Positions 62,052 through 64,000 of a DNA stretch of 64,000 nt are shown one piece after another. Position 1 is the first letter of the stretch; every line of letters begins with the position of its first letter. The translations under genes and the position numbers were made by a program. The DNA comes from Planctomycetota bacterium (GTDB taxonomy: Bacteria; Planctomycetota; Planctomycetia; Planctomycetales; Planctomycetaceae): NCBI GenBank assembly GCA_016872645.1, contig VGZH01000018.1, positions 1 through 64,000 of the forward strand. Reading direction: 5' to 3'. The notes under the pieces were generated by a model. The model ran no database searches. It worked only from the letters and a program-made list of their open reading frames with translations, and was not told where the DNA came from.

Positions 62052-63758
62052 TCACGAAGTCACCGGCAGTTTCGATTCCGTTGGCGGACCGAGCGCACTT
62101 TCGACCGACGCCAGCAACAGGTCGAGACGAAACGGTTTGTAAAGCGCATGCTTCAAGCCCATCTGCCGAGCCTTGACGATCGAGTGGCCGGGGTCGTAAC
62201 CAAATCCGGTCATCAGGATGATCGGCAGGTTCTCGTGAATCTGCTTCAGGTCGCGGAAACATTCGAAGCCGGTCATGTCCGAGAGATTGATATCGACGAT
62301 GGCGAGGTCGTAGTGGGTTGCCCGCACCAGCGCGAACGCTTCTTTACCGCAGTGAATTGCCTCGACCTCACAACCGAATTGGCCAAGCAATTCTCGAGCA
62401 GCACCGCGCACCGAAGCATCGTTGTCGACCACCAGAATCCGCTTGTTGAGCAACAGCGGATGCGCGGGAACTGCGGCAACGTCGGGAACCACCCCCGGCA
62501 CAGCGATCTCTTTGCCAACCTCTTGGATCAATTGTTTGATCTGCCGAGTGTGCTGCAAAATCTGTTGGAGTCGCGTGGTTGATTCCGGGTCGAGCCCAAT
62601 AAACCGCTCCAACAACTGCGACGCATCAACCAGAATGTCGTCGGCCGGTTGAGCGACCCGATTCAAAATGAGCGACATGCTCTCAGTCGCGGCGGCGCTC
62701 TGCTGCACGACCAGCAACTCGAGAGTGTTCAGCGCCACGGCCACCTCGCGACTGAACAGTTCAAGAAACTCTTGGTCCTTTTCGTTGAAGGCGTTCTCCT
62801 GCGAGCTTTCGACATTGAAGGTGCCCAAGATTCCCTCATGCCGTTTCAGAGGCACGGTCAATGAACTGCGGGCCGTCGGATTGCCGACCAGGTACAACGG
62901 ATCGTTCGCCGTATCCAGGCAGAGATAGCTGTTGCCGGTCGCCGCGACGTAGCCGGTCACTCCGTTTCCTGTCGCCTCGGCAAACAGTTCCCGCTCGACA
63001 GCGGCTTGCTCCATGCCAAAGACCAGCAACGGCACCAACCGCTTTTTGTTAGCATGATCGAGCAGGCGAATCTCAACGGTTTCGAACTTCAGCAAGTCCT
63101 TGGTGAAATGCACGATCTTAGACTTGAGCAACTCTTTGCGTTCCTCCCAGCCCATTTCCAGAACTTCTTGAGGCGTCAGGTCTCCCAACTCCAAGCCGGC
63201 CTGATGAATGGCCTTCATCCGGTCGCGCTCATTGATTTCGGTGGTGACATCCTGCACAAAGGCAATCAACCCCAGCAGAGTCTCCGAGGCATTTTCAAAT
63301 ACCGGTGTGATTTGCAAATCCAGCCAGCGTGAGCCAGCTACCTGCATCAGGCTGTGCGTCGACTGATTCGTGGCCAACGCCGTGTTGATGGGCGTAAAGT
63401 CGGGGCCTTGCAATTGACAGTCGTCCAAGAGATCGAAAAAGCGTTGCCCTTCGCCAATTTGGCCCGCCAACCGCCGCAGAGATTCATTGCACCAGACAAC
63501 ACGTTCATTCGTGTCGAGCAGCGCGTAGCCATCGGGAAGTTGATCCAGCAGTCCGCCGGCTTGAATTATCGCGCTCGCCGGCGAAGTCTCCTCGCCGCAC
63601 AAGAAGACTCCCGAAACCTCGCCTTCTTGAAGCCGTTGAATTCCGGACTCGACCGAATCGGAAACAACGACCTCGAACTTCCCACCGAGCTGCTCGGCCA
63701 ACGCCGACGTACGATCTTGCCGCCGGCTGAACAACAGAATCTTTGGCATCGGAGCCAT
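62052..63758 (-). CDS. PAS-GAF-receiver signalling protein
   Basis: A 568-residue protein. A short N-terminal receiver-like segment is followed by a PAS domain (LLDQLPDGYALLDTNERVVW, about 70-190), a GAF domain (about 215-375; ARSSLTVPLKRHEGILGTFNVES) and, after a helical linker without a clear histidine-kinase box, a C-terminal response-regulator receiver domain (about 443-558; phospho-acceptor D489 in AIVDINLS, conserved K541 in ALYKPF). No ATPase domain is visible, so it may act as a phosphorelay acceptor. ATG 63758; ATG 63749 is also in frame. Confidence 0.85.
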   Translation of the reverse strand: MAPMPKILLFSRRQDRTSALAEQLGGKFEVVVSDSVESGIQRLQEGEVSGVFLCGEETSPASAIIQAGGLLDQLPDGYALLDTNERVVWCNESLRRLAGQIGEGQRFFDLLDDCQLQGPDFTPINTALATNQSTHSLMQVAGSRWLDLQITPVFENASETLLGLIAFVQDVTTEINERDRMKAIHQAGLELGDLTPQEVLEMGWEERKELLKSKIVHFTKDLLKFETVEIRLLDHANKKRLVPLLVFGMEQAAVERELFAEATGNGVTGYVAATGNSYLCLDTANDPLYLVGNPTARSSLTVPLKRHEGILGTFNVESSQENAFNEKDQEFLELFSREVAVALNTLELLVVQQSAAATESMSLILNRVAQPADDILVDASQLLERFIGLDPESTTRLQQILQHTRQIKQLIQEVGKEIAVPGVVPDVAAVPAHPLLLNKRILVVDNDASVRGAARELLGQFGCEVEAIHCGKEAFALVRATHYDLAIVDINLSDMTGFECFRDLKQIHENLPIILMTGFGYDPGHSIVKARQMGLKHALYKPFRLDLLLASVESALGPPTESKLPVTS

Positions 63759-63857
63759 CGCCGCTCACACTCCCCTCACGCCACTCCACAGCGTCAGAGC
63801 TATTTATCCCTCGCCTCTCTGCGAAGCAACTCCGCCGATTCGTCAAGTCCCGAACGC

Positions 63858-64000
63858 TCAATGATTGCCCCCCGGTGCAACCTCGTTCAGAAACCGCCGG
63901 GACTCGGACATGACGTACTGCTCGGCACCACCGAACCCGATCAGGCGATAGCCTTGTTGAGCCATCCGCCGACCTTCCTCGGCACTCCGCGCCGGATATC
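63858..64000 (-). CDS. C-terminal part of a gene cut by the window, possibly an aldolase
   Basis: The minus strand has 47 codons open to the window edge, ending at a TGA at 63858-63860. The translation has AEEGRRMAQQGYRLIGFGG and then VMSESRRFLNEV. A Gly-Tyr-Arg-x-Ile-Gly segment before a final helix is how HpcH/HpaI aldolases end. The match is suggestive only, as the whole catalytic part is outside the window. Confidence 0.4.
   Translation of the reverse strand, partial: YPARSAEEGRRMAQQGYRLIGFGGAEQYVMSESRRFLNEVAPGGNH

Overview
The window looks like chromosomal DNA of a planctomycete (Planctomycetota), with a GC content I judge to be in the high fifties. The evidence is the gene families: a DUF1501 protein next to a PSCyt1/PSCyt2/PSD1 cytochrome protein, a DUF1559 pilin-like protein, a single-protein YdiJ-type FAD/Fe-S dehydrogenase, VWA-type membrane proteins, and palindromic intergenic repeats of the kind common in that phylum. 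I see no rRNA, tRNA, CRISPR array or intact mobile element.

Region 1 (about 1-35 kb, mostly + strand) is the striking part. A nearly complete type II secretion / type IV pilus-like apparatus (three pseudopilins, GspL-like, GspM-like, a PilT-like ATPase, a GspE ATPase, GspF, a GspC-like protein, a prepilin peptidase, a DUF1559 pilin-like protein, a secretin and a TPR-like protein) is interleaved gene by gene with metal-homeostasis genes. The metal genes are a DUF2946-like His-rich protein, two MerC-like proteins, a CzcO-like flavoprotein, a FeoB-like GTPase permease, a His-rich lipoprotein, two CobW/COG0523 GTPases, a His-rich soluble protein, an SmtB-type ArsR repressor, a ZIP transporter, a Fur/Zur-type regulator, a ferredoxin-like protein, a WD40 protein and a TRASH/YHS-like protein. 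I infer a zinc (or related metal) responsive surface or secretion system. Its control region is probably 16.9-19.0 kb, where AT-rich and TTGCAA-type inverted repeats surround the arsR and fur genes.

Two loci within region 1 have decayed: a VapBC-type toxin-antitoxin pair whose two reading frames are still colinear but carry four nonsense codons and a lost start, and a small lipoprotein gene with three in-frame stops and a frameshift. Four or five palindromic elements sit between genes.

Region 2 (35.5-45.7 kb, mostly - strand) is housekeeping and cofactor metabolism: a beta-helix protein, molybdopterin genes moaA, moaE and moaD, a 1012-residue FAD/Fe-S dehydrogenase overlapping moaD, two membrane proteins, folE (GTP cyclohydrolase I) and, divergently, larC with a long His/Asp tail.

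Region 3 (45.8-64 kb) is typical planctomycete accessory content: the DUF1501 and PSCyt/PSD1 pair, a Gly/Met-rich secreted protein, gamma-glutamyltransferase, a ChW-repeat protein, an operon of cyanophycinase-like peptidase, radical SAM enzyme and halogenase-like flavoprotein, a large VWA-type membrane protein, and a PAS/GAF/receiver signalling protein. The window ends inside a - strand gene that may be an aldolase.
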